Assembly: GCA_959347315.1 (NCBI GenBank)
Contig: OY365807.1
Location: 15,388,874-15,452,873 of the forward strand
DNA length: 64,000 nt
From: Bimastos eiseni
Taxonomy: Eukaryota > Annelida > Clitellata > Crassiclitellata > Lumbricidae
Reading direction: 5' to 3'
Shown: positions 45,443-56,515 of the stretch, piece by piece
Position numbering within the stretch: position 1 is the stretch's first letter
Layout of the letters: each line of letters opens with the position of its first letter
The notes under the pieces: model-generated
The model's input: the letters and a program-made list of their open reading frames with translations, nothing else
Told to the model about the DNA's origin: nothing
Database searches by the model: none
Position numbers and translations under genes: made by a program

Positions 45443-45674
45443 AGGCGAATCCAGTAGGTGAATCAGCCATGTCTCCATCTGAATTTACGAAACCTATCAA
45501 ATGAGAGGGATGCAGCGGTGCATTAGCCTCACCACAGGGTTTGGCAAAGGGGAACCAACAGTACCCGTCCCGCTTATAGACTCCGTATTTGCACGGAAAA
45601 TTCGTGCAAACACGGACAGTTTCTTTCGGTACCTGATGCGGTTTGACATTTTCTAATTTATTCTGATTCGTCAC
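45443..45674 (-). CDS. Candidate Cys-containing exon, unidentified
   Basis: On the minus strand an acceptor-like TCTGTTTCGGCAG precedes GTGACGAATCAG. The open frame holds a cysteine pattern in ETVRVCTNFPCKYGVYKRDG, then YCWFPFAKPCGEA and an acidic SDGDMADSP. A donor-like GC|GTATGT follows at about 45443; if not spliced, the frame runs on through a hydrophobic stretch (AYVPILSVALSLYACL) to a stop at 45369. That ending would suit a GPI or membrane anchor. Its strand is that of the GPCR, but it does not fit between exons 1 and 2 without breaking the receptor. I recognise no family; it may be chance or a separate small gene. Confidence 0.3.
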
Positions 45675-46424
45675 CTGCCGAAACAGAATATCTCAGGATG
45701 CCATCGCAAGATACAAAATGCAACCAACTGTCTAACTTTCGGTGACCTCGCACCCAGACCCAATCAAGGTCCGGACCTTGCACACCCTAGACGGTATTAC
45801 AAAGAAGTCCCTAAGATATTCTATATGGTCCTTCCGACCTCTTAGTTGTAGTAACGCCACTGTCCCGGTCGATCCATAGCTATATCCATCCTCTTAGAAC
45901 ATTGAATTTTATTAGATGACAGCTGAGCACCGCGTCTATTGGCATCAACTAGAAGCGGCAGAGTTGCTGCGGGGGCGAGAAGATCATGAGATGAAAATTC
46001 GGATAGCGTCCAAGCACATCTGTCAGTTGCAGAGTGCTGGAAATACCACACATGTTGAAGGATTTACATTGTACAAGATATCAGTTGCACTAATTCCAAG
46101 CAAGAAGTTCTGAATCCACTTCTTGCGATAAGGCCGTTGCATACAAAGAATTTACTTTTATCACGAGGCCAGAATACAAGGACATTTTCCAAGAAATCCG
46201 TAGACAATCTAGAGTCAAACAGACAGAGAGGCAGGCAGTCAGGCAGGCAGACAAACAGACAGGCAGGCAAGTTGAGGCTAGAAATCCACGTAAGTTTTGT
46301 GTCTGCGGCGTCCTTGAATGGCCGAGAGGATTGAACAACTGGTGGATTTGCTAGAATTCATCCTAAGTGATTTTTATTTGTGGACGAGAGTGCAGTCAAC
46401 GTATTGCCTTCAAATACCGAACAA

Positions 46425-46978
46425 ACGAGAAAGAGAGAGGGAAGAGAGGAGAGGGGAAATAGGGAGAAAGGAGTATCAGAGACAGGGAGATAAGGAGAGA
46501 GAGGAGGAGAAAAGAGAGAGAGGAGGAGAGAGAGAGGAGAAAAAGAGAAAGAAGGATGGGGAGATAGAGGAGGAAAATAGAAAGACAGATGAGGAGAGAG
46601 AATGGGAAATAGGGAGAAAGGAATAATCAGAGACAGGGAGATGGGGAGAGAGATGCGGAGAAAGTGGGAGATAGAGAAGGAAAATAGAAAGACAGAAAGA
46701 GTTAGAGAAAGAGAGAGTGAGAGAGAGGAGGAAAAGAGAAAGAGAGGGGAGAGAGCAGGGAAATTAGGAAGAGAGAAATTATTAGAGAAAGAGAAATGGG
46801 AAGAGAGAGGAGTCGAAGATGGATAGAGGAAGAGTCAGATAAAGAGGGAGAGAGGGAAGAGAAGGGAGGGATAGAAGATAGGGGAGATAGAAAGAGTCAG
46901 AGAAAGAGAGATGGGAGAGAGAGGATTGGAAGATGGAGAGAGGAAGAGTCGGATAAAGAAAGAGAGAGCGCGATCTGT
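46425..46978 (+). repeat. Long (GA)-rich purine tract
   Basis: About 550 bp almost free of pyrimidines, built from GAGA, GGAGA, AAGAGAAAG and GATAG units, with degenerate copies of AGAGAAAGAGAGATGGGAGA. Frames rich in Arg, Glu and Lys across it are artefacts. Purine.pyrimidine mirror segments may form triplex DNA. Confidence 0.95.
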
Positions 46979-49939
46979 ATTAGAAGCAGATGATTTTAAA
47001 CTACAATTTGCAGAATATATACGTTTATCTCCTGATCATACCATTCCAACTTCCAGGATAAATTGTTCTCATTCATCATCGACGCTTCAGTCTGAGAGCC
47101 GATCCCATTATCTACTGCTCCCGTAGCTTCTAATCAAACACATCGTCCTCCTATGGACGAACCACAGAATAAATCAACCACATGATGATTAAATCCTTCA
47201 CGTTAATCAATCACTTTACGGCAGGTTTCTGTCTGTCTGCCTGTCAATCTGTCTGTCTGTCAATCTGTCTATCTAGCCGTCTTTCTGTTGTCTGTCTGTC
47301 TCTATGGGTCAAATTGTCGGAGCTACGTTGATAGGTCTGTTATGCGGTTTGAAAGATTGCTAATGCCTCTGTCGCGTTATCGGTTCGTAACACGACTTGA
47401 CGTTTGAAGCCTACATTTATTTTCCAGTCTTCTTACGACGTCCCATAGGAAAAGCTGTCGACTTGCAGTTGCTGTTGTCATGTCTGCGCTTTGGCCGACA
47501 GATCCCTTAAGAGCACGGCAACGGATATGAAGACTTACGCTATAACACCCTTTGTCTACGATCTATGTATACATCAATTGCTCCGAGTTGAGTTATACGG
47601 ATCTATATATATTGATGCGTTCACCTGTGTGGACGTTGTGGGTCAGTTGAGTAGATTTTTAGGCTGCGAACCTAAGTGAACGGCTTTGGAGCAATTTAAA
47701 TTTAATTATTTATTTCCATAAATAGGTATCACTAATTAGAAACTTTTTGTCCGTAAGTTGCGCTTCGCAATTGATCTCGAAATGCGCAGTTTTGAAGATC
47801 GCTTTAACTTCGAAAATGTCGATTCAGACGATTTTAATGAGCAGTCTACTTTGTGAGAACGAGACATGGATCTCCATGCACATGTGGTCTTCACAATTAT
47901 CTCATAGACAATGCTCACCATAAGCTGTATACGTACACGAACCGTGGAGCCAGAGCACACAAGAATGTGCGCATAATATTTATTTTTCTAAAAAACAGAT
48001 GTTGTATTTGAACTTGCAAAAACAACGAGTAACGATTTATTTTAACGAAACTAGGTAAATTGAGTCTCTTAGCTGCTTGCGGCCAACCGTACTCCAGAAA
48101 CTTTGGTTCCTTGGCTAATACGTTTTCTTATTTGTCTTTAGACAAGGGAATTTTCTTTAGTTTTCAGAACTTATCACCATATACTTTTAGACATGGTCTT
48201 AATTTAACTATCATCGCATTCAGCTCGCACCTGCGCAAAAAAGTGTGAACCATGTATAAAATGTTGCACACAATAAATATCACATTATCTCCAAAAATTA
48301 GAGGAAACATGACTTATAAGCAAGATCAGACTTATCAGCGACTAATCCAGGTCGTCGACCAGCGCTAGATTCAATCAAATCAGACAACGATACTAGACGA
48401 GATGATGTTTGTTGTAGTCGTCTGTGTTCTATGGATGGGTGCTTGCACATATCAGCGCAAGTAAGCCGCATATCGTCTTCAAGAGACCCACGAAAGCGTA
48501 CGTTGTTTGCCGTCTTACGCTGTTACCCAATACACAATACAATTCAACTGTAATTTTATAATGCCCATCTTACAGTCAGTTCAGAAGTGCATATACAAAC
48601 ACCTCGACGGCGCCAATGCAGTCATATTGCAGAGCAATTGTGCGAAGTACTTGCTCAAGATCCCAACATGTTAACATCTTGGACGATCAACGAACCCTCA
48701 TGTTATACAGGATGTACTTTGATTATAATTATTAACTTATTCTTAGCTAATCATCGTGCGTTATGGTGACTTCTCGTGACACGAGACGTTAGGCATTTTT
48801 CGCATTTTTAAACCTTTGGTTACCGCATTTTCTCATTTTCCTTTTGTAGGCGCACTCTTTGGAAATTCCGATTATTATCGAGAGTGGAATATTATTACGC
48901 GTCAACGTGTGACCTAGAATTCTAAGCTTCTAAAACGAGAAATAGTCGTCAACAGCGGAAGCAAGCCATAGGATGAAACCAGGCTTGGCTGAACTTCTGT
49001 CACGGATGACTGATCGAACAGGAAGCCACTCGATGGCACAAAAGGGTTGCTATAGGTGTAGTTTACCCGTTGCCGGGAAAAAGAGCGGGAGGCATCAACA
49101 GTCCTGTGAAGGGCAATACGACTCTTGCTGTCTACATTTTCATTACACCAGTCCCGATTTTTAACGCAAGAAAACCATTGAGGCGTAACACAAGGAAGTC
49201 AGCTGTCGACGGAACATTATGGTAAGAGCTATATAAAAACCATGTGAAGCAGCGCAGAATAAGGTCAGACGTTAGGCAACGTACGACAATAATATAACAA
49301 TCTCCATCTAATCACGCTCAAACTGACGCCGCTGGAGTATGTTTACAAGTATACTATGCACAGTCGTTGACGAGTTATTATAGGGATCAAATTTAACTGT
49401 GCGGCAGCCATGCAAGGCTCCTTTAGAAGCGGTTTTTAATTGGTTGTGGGAATCGATCTCACTTCCTGCATCTCTTCACATCCGGGAATTACTGTACAAG
49501 TATGCTCCTCCATAGGGATCATAATAATTATATGGTCAAGAGAAAAATGCCAAGTATACCTGTATACGTCACCCTAAATGTACCAAATGGTGAAAAAATA
49601 CCTTAATAGTATTATGCCTGTCTAACTACATTGACGATTGAGGATAATTATCACCTTTAAAGTAGTTGAGAATAGAGACATTGTCTAGCGCAAAATTCTT
49701 TCGTTACTAGAACGATTCATCCACCTTCCTACATATTAGTGCTATGATGCGTTATACGTACGCATGTATCTTTGGGTAATTCAACCTGGGTGTGTTGTCC
49801 GTTTGACCATCTGTCTCTCGATCTCCGTCTTTCTTTATGTCTGTCTGTTTCGCGAGATTGCTTTCGACGATCGATTCTAAACCGCTCAATATTCAATTTT
49901 CTTCCATAATGTCCTCGCAATAAATCGAGATATTAACAT
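46979..49939 (-). other. GPCR intron 1, unassigned part
   Basis: No gene recognised. A (CTGT)n microsatellite lies at 47228-47305. The rest is unique AT-rich sequence with short frames of no recognisable family. Confidence 0.4.
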
Positions 49940-50690
49940 GTGAATGTATTTCCAACCCGAACCATCTTCCTTTCATCACTTTCTCCTTCCTCTCTTTCTC
50001 TTCTTCCGCTTAGTCTTCTTCATTTCCACTTCTTTACGCTATTCCCGCTTCTTTCGCATGCTCCTTTTCCACTTGCGCCTGTGCCATTTCTTTCACTCCA
50101 TTTTTGCCCTCTTTTATTTAACTTGACTTGCGTGAAGTTTGTCCGTCGGACATCTATCAAGCTATCAACTCTTTTTCAGGTATGTTCCCGACGACCTACA
50201 CAGCTGAAAGTTTGCACACATTTAAGACTAGCATGACAATGCATTTTATAAATTTTTACAGATATAACTAAGAATTGAGAAAAAAATGACAAAAGTGCAA
50301 AAAATTAAATATCGTTTAGCCATTCGAACGGGTTCTCCTTGAAGAGCTCCACCCCGGCAAGTCTACATGTACATCATTAATTATATGTAATAAAAAATCC
50401 CTGAAGAAAATGGAACAATTGCGTCATCTACCAGATAAAAGTTGGTCCCGATAAACCCATGTTTTTACTTAACTTGTTACTACTTCATTCTTTCTCCTTT
50501 TCTTCCATCGAATCTAGTCATCTTTCCACCCCTTCCTCGCCTCCAACTACTTTTCCTTCGTCTCCTCTTCGTTTCTTTTTCTATCGTCTCCTCGTCTTAT
50601 TTTCCTAATCACCCTCTCCCTTATCTTCTTCCGCCTCATCTACCGCCTTCTTCACCTCCTCTTCTTCTTCCCTTTATCGTCTTACTCACA
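49940..50690. repeat. Pyrimidine-rich low-complexity tracts
   Basis: Two C/T-rich stretches, 49955-50120 and 50480-50690, separated by ordinary AT-rich sequence. Frames through them are Ser/Leu/Phe/Pro-rich and not convincing as proteins. Confidence 0.75.
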
Positions 50691-50694
50691 CTTT

Positions 50695-50737
50695 CGCATG
50701 ATCACCGTCTCAACAGTCTTGAGACAGTGATCATGCG
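50695..50737. other. Strong 43-nt hairpin (19-bp stem, 5-nt loop)
   Basis: CGCATGATCACCGTCTCAA is followed by a 5-base loop and TTGAGACAGTGATCATGCG. Eighteen of 19 positions are complementary and the single exception can pair as a wobble in one strand. It ends the pyrimidine tract. No mobile-element context is obvious. Confidence 0.9.
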
Positions 50738-50819
50738 ATGCGATGCATAACCCAATGCCACTGTTTCCGTTTCTTTAAAAGCAATCTCAGTCTATGGGTT
50801 CGTCTTTCATACAGATTGC

Positions 50820-50872
50820 CTATTAGAAAGCCACACACACACACACCACGCACACACACACACACACACAAG
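50820..50872 (+). repeat. (CA)n microsatellite
   Basis: ACAC runs at 50822-50870 interrupted by ACCACGC. Confidence 0.93.
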
Positions 50873-50987
50873 CATGTAAGCTTAGACACAACAGCTGCTC
50901 ACGGTGGCAAACAGGTTCCTATCGACAGATAAGCGTGGTCAATTAATCAACATACGCCGTCCTCGTTGGGAAACTTGAGGAGCTCCC

Positions 50988-51775
50988 ATATTATGAAAGG
51001 AAACCGGAAGCCGATTAACTAACCCGACATTCCGCAGCTGTAATGCAGAAGCTTCGAACTAGTCGGGAATCTGTTGGTTGGGTCAACGTGTCAGTGCCAG
51101 CCTGCTACCAGTGACTCTTCTATACATAATAGGGCAAATGTCTGCCACTCTAGCAAAGTAATCTGCTTAAAATGACACCAAAATAGCTCCTCTGAACAGC
51201 CAGTTTCGAGAGAGGCGCTACATAAATTCTCAAAATTGATACGATACGAAAACGCTATATACAGCGCGTGTTGAGACACTGACTGGAGAGCGGCTCTAAG
51301 AGACTCTACAATGAATCGTAGATTATTTGGTTGCTAAGCACGCTACATGTAGGTCCATTTTCCGATCATCTGATGTCTACATCCAAACGTTCAGTCTCGA
51401 CACTTAGGACGTCAAAAATCTGAGTAGCATCCGGTTTGCCATAAGTCATTTAAAGGAATCCGAGGGCATCATTCTTTTAGCAATGCTTCCTAGCTTTTCG
51501 TTGCGAATCAACACTATACTTCAACTTTTCAAAGCCAGGAATCCAATGTCAAATTTTCTCTGCAAATACCCCGCTGGTTCTGCTCAGAATGTCCAATAGT
51601 TTGTCCAGCAGCATAGGTTTTATTCCCTCTTTCCAACTTACCCTCCATAAGTTTTTTGCATATGCATGAAGCACTAATCAAACGCAATAAACATGCAACA
51701 CAAAGGTGTCAAATATTTTAAAGGCGGGCCAGTAAGAAACCCGGAAGACGATTAACTAACCGACATCAGTATTCA
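50988..51775. repeat. Direct repeat pair CCGGAAG.CGATTAACTAACC
   Basis: GAAACCGGAAGCCGATTAAC with TAACCCGACAT at about 50998-51030 recurs as GAAACCCGGAAGACGATTAA with TAACCGACAT at about 51736-51768. The two lie 738 bp apart in the same orientation, possibly the ends of an inserted element with direct termini. The DNA between is non-coding. Confidence 0.5.
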
Positions 51776-52650
51776 ATTTCCACGGTTCCGAAGATATTTG
51801 AGCAATATGGTGTAGCGATCTGGGAGTGGGCTTGGTGAAGACATCCCCAGAAAAGCATTGAAATCCTAATCTTAACAGTACCAGAGAGAACACTATATCA
51901 CACGTAATCGGATGTGTTGTGAGGCGATATGCGAAGTGATAATATGGTTGAATGTTATGACTGTTGTGTGATGTCCCGTCATGTAATTTTAAAAGTGATG
52001 TGATACTATGAAATGCTACGTATATACATATATAGTATGAAGGTTTGAAGTAAGAATGCAATGTAAAGCGATGACATTTAATGCGTTTTGGTTGTAGATG
52101 TAGATTGCGATCGATCGAAAGTCACAAAGTGAAATAGAGACTCCTTTCCGCTTGTACAATACGATCTCTATCATAAGTCGTAGATCATGTTTTGATAGCA
52201 TACAATCATATGCAAAGTGTATCATATATGCCATCAAACTGATCAACAATTTATGAGTAGCCTACTGCAAATCGAAACGAACGACGCCTGAATGGATTCT
52301 AAAGTTTATGAGGATTTGTGATAATCTTATTCATGACTAGATCTGGTTCAAATCCTGCATTCGGTATCGTGCTCATTTTACGAGACGATATAAAGAAAAC
52401 GGTTCAACCTAAAAGGACTTTTAATAACAAAACCAAAAAATATGCACTTCAGAGATATAGCGAGGCGCTATACAAAATCACGAACATTCTATTACGTCAC
52501 ACTGATAATTGATTATTATAGATCTTCGTAATGAATTAATGAATGCATTATGAACATTCACACATTAGAATTCACATCAACCATATATATCTTAGGATGC
52601 ATTGTGACGTCACATTGACGTACATCTATGACACGTGACCTTCTTCTTAC

Positions 52651-53051
52651 CTTTCGACTGAGATGGCTAGGAGCGTGAGAACGCTGGAGAAGACAAACAC
52701 TGGGAGGGTGAAGTATAGAAGGGCGCAGAGGGAGTCGCTCTCGAAGATGAACCAGCTGCAGGGTGCCGTGTACTCGAGCACCTTGAGGGGCATAACCAGC
52801 AGGGCCACGAGGGTGTCCGAGGTGGCCAGATTGACCACGTAATAGTTTGTCACCGTGCGCATATGTTTGTTACGACACACGGTCACGATGACCATGAGGT
52901 TGCCTAGCAGCGATAGCCCGATGACAAGTATGTAAAGTACGATGAAGACATAGCGTACATGGTCCAACTGAGTGAAGTCGCTGTATGGCCACGATTCAAT
53001 GTCACATGATGAATTAGTCGCCATACTCGTTCCGTTATAGGGTGTGTTCAT
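52651..53051 (-). CDS. GPCR exon 1: N-terminus, TM1-TM3
   Basis: Residues 1-133 and two bases of Arg134. The ATG at 53051 is preceded in frame by a TAG eight codons upstream with no other ATG between, which fixes the start. The N-terminus carries glycosylation sites NGT (6-8) and NSS (13-15). TM1 contains GN (N51) in LLGNLMVIV; TM2 contains NLATSD (D79) and MPLKV; W100 lies in loop 1; C109 starts TM3 (CALLYFTLPVFVF...). The exon ends at ISVE-R with donor AG|GTAAGA. No signal peptide is evident, as usual in class A receptors. Confidence 0.93.
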
Positions 53052-53104
53052 GGTCTGTGTTGCTACTGGATACTATTCACGATCTTAGTAGTCGACTCTG
53101 AACT

Positions 53105-53385
53105 CTGATGACGTCAACCTAGACGTAGTTGGACCGTCTTCTATCGATGACGTCAACCTAGACGTAGTTAGACCGTCTTCTTTCAATGACGTCAACCTAG
53201 ACGTAGTAAGATCGTCTTCTTTTGATGACGTCAACCTAGACGTAGTTAGACCGTCTTCTTTAAATGACGTCAACCTAGACGTAGTTAGATCGTCTTTTTT
53301 AATGACCTCAACCTAGACGTAAGTAGACCGTCTTCTTTCAATGACGTGAACCTAGACGTAGTTGGATCTTCTGCTTTCGATGAAT
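53105..53385 (-). promoter_or_regulatory. Seven-unit 39-bp array of CRE (TGACGTCA) sites upstream of the GPCR
   Basis: Units repeat every 39 bp (once 38 bp). TGACGTCA is perfect at 53109, 53148, 53187, 53226 and 53265; the next two units carry TGACCTCA (53303) and TGACGTGA (53342). Each unit continues ACCTAGACGTAGTTAGACCG and TCTTCTTT. The array lies 58-300 bp upstream of the receptor's start codon, in the likely promoter or 5' UTR. TGACGTCA is the canonical CREB/ATF palindrome; function here is inference. The 13-codon open frame across it follows from the 39-bp period. Confidence 0.85.
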
Positions 53386-54229
53386 TCGCTTATTTTCTTC
53401 AATTCTTGTCTGAATGTAGATATCCTCATGAAAGTCGATGATCTTCGTGTTGTTTGGCCATGTCCTCGTCACTGTATAGATAACCTGTGACAGTATGCGG
53501 TGATCGTTACGCTGGTCCGTTGCCTTGGTGACAGCAGACGACGATTCGTTCAACTGCAGATGATCGAATGTTCTCGATCGGTTCAGTGTTCATCGGAACC
53601 AGCGCACTGCAACTAAGACACGAGTGACGGGATTAATGGCTGGGATCAGTGGACGATTTTCATTTGTCATTTTGCATTTCTGTTGCTGTTTTAATTGTTA
53701 TTATATCCAAGGACGAATCGTCCATCGACGGTCCTAAGCACAGTAAGCAGTGATATAGGAATGGCTTACGTGGACTAAAGAACGTAATGTAACTAAAGAA
53801 AATAGTTTAAACCGTTTTAATTGTTTCCTTTCCTCTATGTAGTGTGTTCTATTAGAGCATGCAGTAGTTAGAAACAGTGACTCTCGCCATGGTCTTCCTA
53901 GAGTAGAACCTCGTCTATCCAATGCGAAAATCCTCTTCAACAGGACGTAATTTCGTTGCTGTCGTAAACGCCAAACGAGATGGTGATGACGACGACGAGA
54001 AATCGAAAGAGATGAGAACAAACAGCATGGTAAGGACGCCGTTGATTATGACCAACAAGACCTGGATTTCAGTTTGATTATATCTGAAAAATTAAAAATT
54101 CCATTCAATTTCGGAGTGACATGAACGACACTCACGTCCATAGGCCAACATCAGCGACCGATAAGCGACGCGGAATCGAAACCATGTATTTGAGTAGATT
54201 CAATATAAGCCCATAATCGTTGAAGGGCG
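53386..54229. other. Upstream region of the GPCR gene
   Basis: No gene recognised. A 95-codon minus frame (53734-54021) has no family match. Non-coding first exons of the receptor could lie here; I cannot identify them. Confidence 0.4.
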
Positions 54230-54922
54230 CAGTGGCGTCGCTAGGATTGAGATCAACCCGAATCATCGAAACCCGAATGCGCGAAAACGCTGAACAGGCC
54301 AAAAAGCCCGATTCCCCGAAAACAGCAATGTACTATTAAATAACGCTGAAATTTCTCGAAGCAGCGCAATTCTTTCATCAATCCATGCAGCCTCTATATG
54401 AATTCTTTTCATTGATCCAGCTTCCATTTAAGCAGAATCTTTTTCATCAATCCAACTTCGTTTTCGGCTGAAATTAGTTTCGGGGATTCGGGTTTCGACA
54501 ATTCGCTCAACGCACCCCTAGGATTCGAGGTCAGAGGAGGCAGATTGATATGATAGGGGTAGGACCTACACCTCCTCCCTACCCCAGATGTCTTTTTTTC
54601 TGAATAACAATGTAACAGTAATCATTTGTTGGTGACGATGCCGTCATAATCATTCAAAAGTGGTAGGCCTACTCCTCGAAACGGGAAGTCACTAGCTATC
54701 TATAGAGCAGACATAGGTTAATGCAAGTTTATGCAACGAATATCACGCGGGAAGCTTCTGTCACAGCAGAATGATTATAGCAAGCTGTCAGCAGTCCCTG
54801 CGGTAACGCTGTTAATACGGCGCGGCTCAGGTTATTTTTGTGGAAAAATATTTTAATAAAAAGATTAATAAACCACCTATGGGAGGCAGTGCCTTTGCAC
54901 CTCAATGGTAGCGACGCCACTG
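54230..54922. mobile_element. hAT-type MITE, 693 bp, with target duplication
   Basis: The left end CAGTGGCGTCGCTAGGATTG and the right end, inverted (CAGTGGCGTCGCTACCATTG), match over at least 20 bp with two differences. The 8-bp flanks GAAGGGCG (54222-54229) and AAAGGGCG (54923-54930) match at 7 of 8. No transposase remains. Its terminus matches that of the decayed hAT at 10674-12041, so that family could have mobilised it. Confidence 0.9.
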
Positions 54923-54930
54923 AAAGGGCG

Positions 54931-56032
54931 AATGTTGAAACAATGACATAGCGATATGCTGTGAAGAAGTTTACCCTAATTACATAAATGTCGACGACCA
55001 TCCCTAATTGAAAGGGCGAGATGAGGCTAGATGTCTACAAATGGAACTGTGTGCAAAAAGCTTAGCAATAAATTTGTTGCTAAAAATGGCGATAAAGGAC
55101 AAGTAAGTAAGGACGAAAAAATCTTAATTAGTTCAGAAAACGGACAACAAACACGTTTCTTTTCTTAAAGAACGACAATACACATTAAACAGTTAACAAG
55201 AAACGCAAAAATCATCTCTAGTCTGAGACCGTGGTAACACAAGCCAGATTTCAATATTTGCTACATTCTCCTCTGTTTCACACTCTTTTTCCTCTTATTG
55301 TTCCTCATTCACCATCTGCCCACCACCGCAAAAACCTAATCATGTAAACATAGCCAACATTGTGATCGTCGTCGTCGTCATCGTCATCATCATCGTCATC
55401 ATCATCGCATACAAGTACCAACATTAATTTTTACCTTTTCTAAAGCAGAGGATGGTTGCAGTTCCGACAGAATTGCTGGCATTTTTTAAATGATGCTTCG
55501 TTCAATCTGAAACGGAATTGTTCCTATTCAATCGTATTCGTCTGACCTTGGTTTCCATCTGTAGTGAGACGAATCTCAACTAAACGATCTCCTATTCTTC
55601 CAGTCTTCGCCGATGACAACTGAAGGAGACAACATACGACAGACTGGTTCGCACGTGTCAGGAATCTGAGTTGGTTCGACCGACCGCCAGTCAGCGGGTC
55701 TTATCTGCCCGTGACTGGCTGCGCGCACCGACTGCCTTCCCGCCTTCTCGTCTTCTTGCTTTTCTGCCTGCTCGCCGCCTTCTACCACTAGGGGGCAGAC
55801 GGAGGAGGAGGAAGATGCATTTGATTTAAATAGACGCATTTCTATGTCAAACGCAGATCTTGGCAACTGGAGCTAGTTTACTTGCTTACTTAGGTCGTAG
55901 TAGGTGAAGTCTCCAAACGGTCATGCATTTTGGACTGTTAATGAGCAAGATAGACTTATTATGGAAGAACTGCATTCGAAATGTTCTTTTAAGACGCTTC
56001 ATTAATATCCAGATACGGAAATTACGCAATTA

Positions 56033-56033
<1 letters not shown>
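54931..56033. other. Unassigned sequence
   Basis: No gene recognised. There is a (CGT/CAT)n block at 55365-55410. A 96-codon minus frame at 55576-55866 has a plausible non-repetitive composition (e.g. RSVEPTQIPDTCEPVCRM) but no recognisable domain. Confidence 0.35.

Positions 56034-56124
<91 letters not shown>
56034..56124 (+). repeat. (AAT)n microsatellite, about 30 units
   Basis: Uninterrupted AAT units for about 90 bp. Confidence 0.97.
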
Positions 56125-56239
56125 CACGTTCAAACATCCCACCGGGATCGACAATTAAAGAACTGTCAGTCAGCATGTCAGTATTTTTGGAATAGCGCAG
56201 AAGGACTGTTGTACGTGCAAGTGCACTGACCGATTATAA

Positions 56240-56515
56240 TAATAATAATAATTATTATTATTATTCATAATTTACGATGCAATTTATATAGATATATATA
56301 AATATATATATAAATGTAATCATTTATATATTGTAATTATTATTATAATAATAATTACAATACAATTTATACAACGCCGTAGCACAGCCGAGGCCGAAAG
56401 AAAGGGCGCTATACACGAGAATAAAATGTCAATTACAATCGTATGATTGCATTTATATATATATATATATATATATATAATTTGCATCGTAAATTATGAA
56501 TAATTATTTTTGTAT
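56240..56515. mobile_element. AT-rich foldback element
   Basis: The left arm (about 56255-56318) reads ATTATTCATAATTTACGATG, then (TA)-rich text and ATGTAATCA. The right arm, inverted (56440-56512), reads ATTATTCATAATTTACGATG, then (TA)n and ATGCAATCA. Arms of about 65 bp enclose about 120 bp that includes the GGGCGCTATACACGAG SINE/LINE tail text. A large hairpin is possible. Confidence 0.75.

Larger units (their letters stand above)
45029..52650 (-). other. GPCR intron 1
   Basis: A 7.6 kb phase-2 intron. It contains a (CATA)n block, a candidate unidentified exon at 45443-45674, a long purine tract, pyrimidine tracts, a 43-nt hairpin and SINE/LINE tail copies (AGGCGCTACATAAATTC near 51213, AGGCGCTATACAAAAT near 52463). 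No receptor coding sequence is missing between the flanking exons. Confidence 0.8.
22401..53051 (-). other. Peptide-type GPCR gene, full span (three coding exons)
   Basis: Three minus-strand exons (53051-52651, 45028-44593, 23042-22401) join in exact phase to a 492-residue seven-transmembrane protein. Intron 1 (phase 2, 7.6 kb) splits the Arg codon of the ERY motif, a position common in peptide GPCR genes. Intron 2 (phase 0, 21.6 kb) lies between the third intracellular loop and TM6. The introns hold hAT MITEs, LINEs and satellites, and the RTE-like LINE at 36.2-39.4 kb runs antisense to the gene. Features are consistent with the neuropeptide (rhodopsin beta) group; the trissin-receptor type is my tentative guess from TM6-TM7, and TRH-receptor-like is an alternative. 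Confidence 0.85.

Noticed and set aside
53085..53273. Thirteen-residue repeat peptide (LTTSRLTSSKEDG) as a possible upstream ORF of the receptor
   Set aside because: The 39-bp period keeps the frame open by itself and there is no ATG in frame; the array is better explained as DNA sites.
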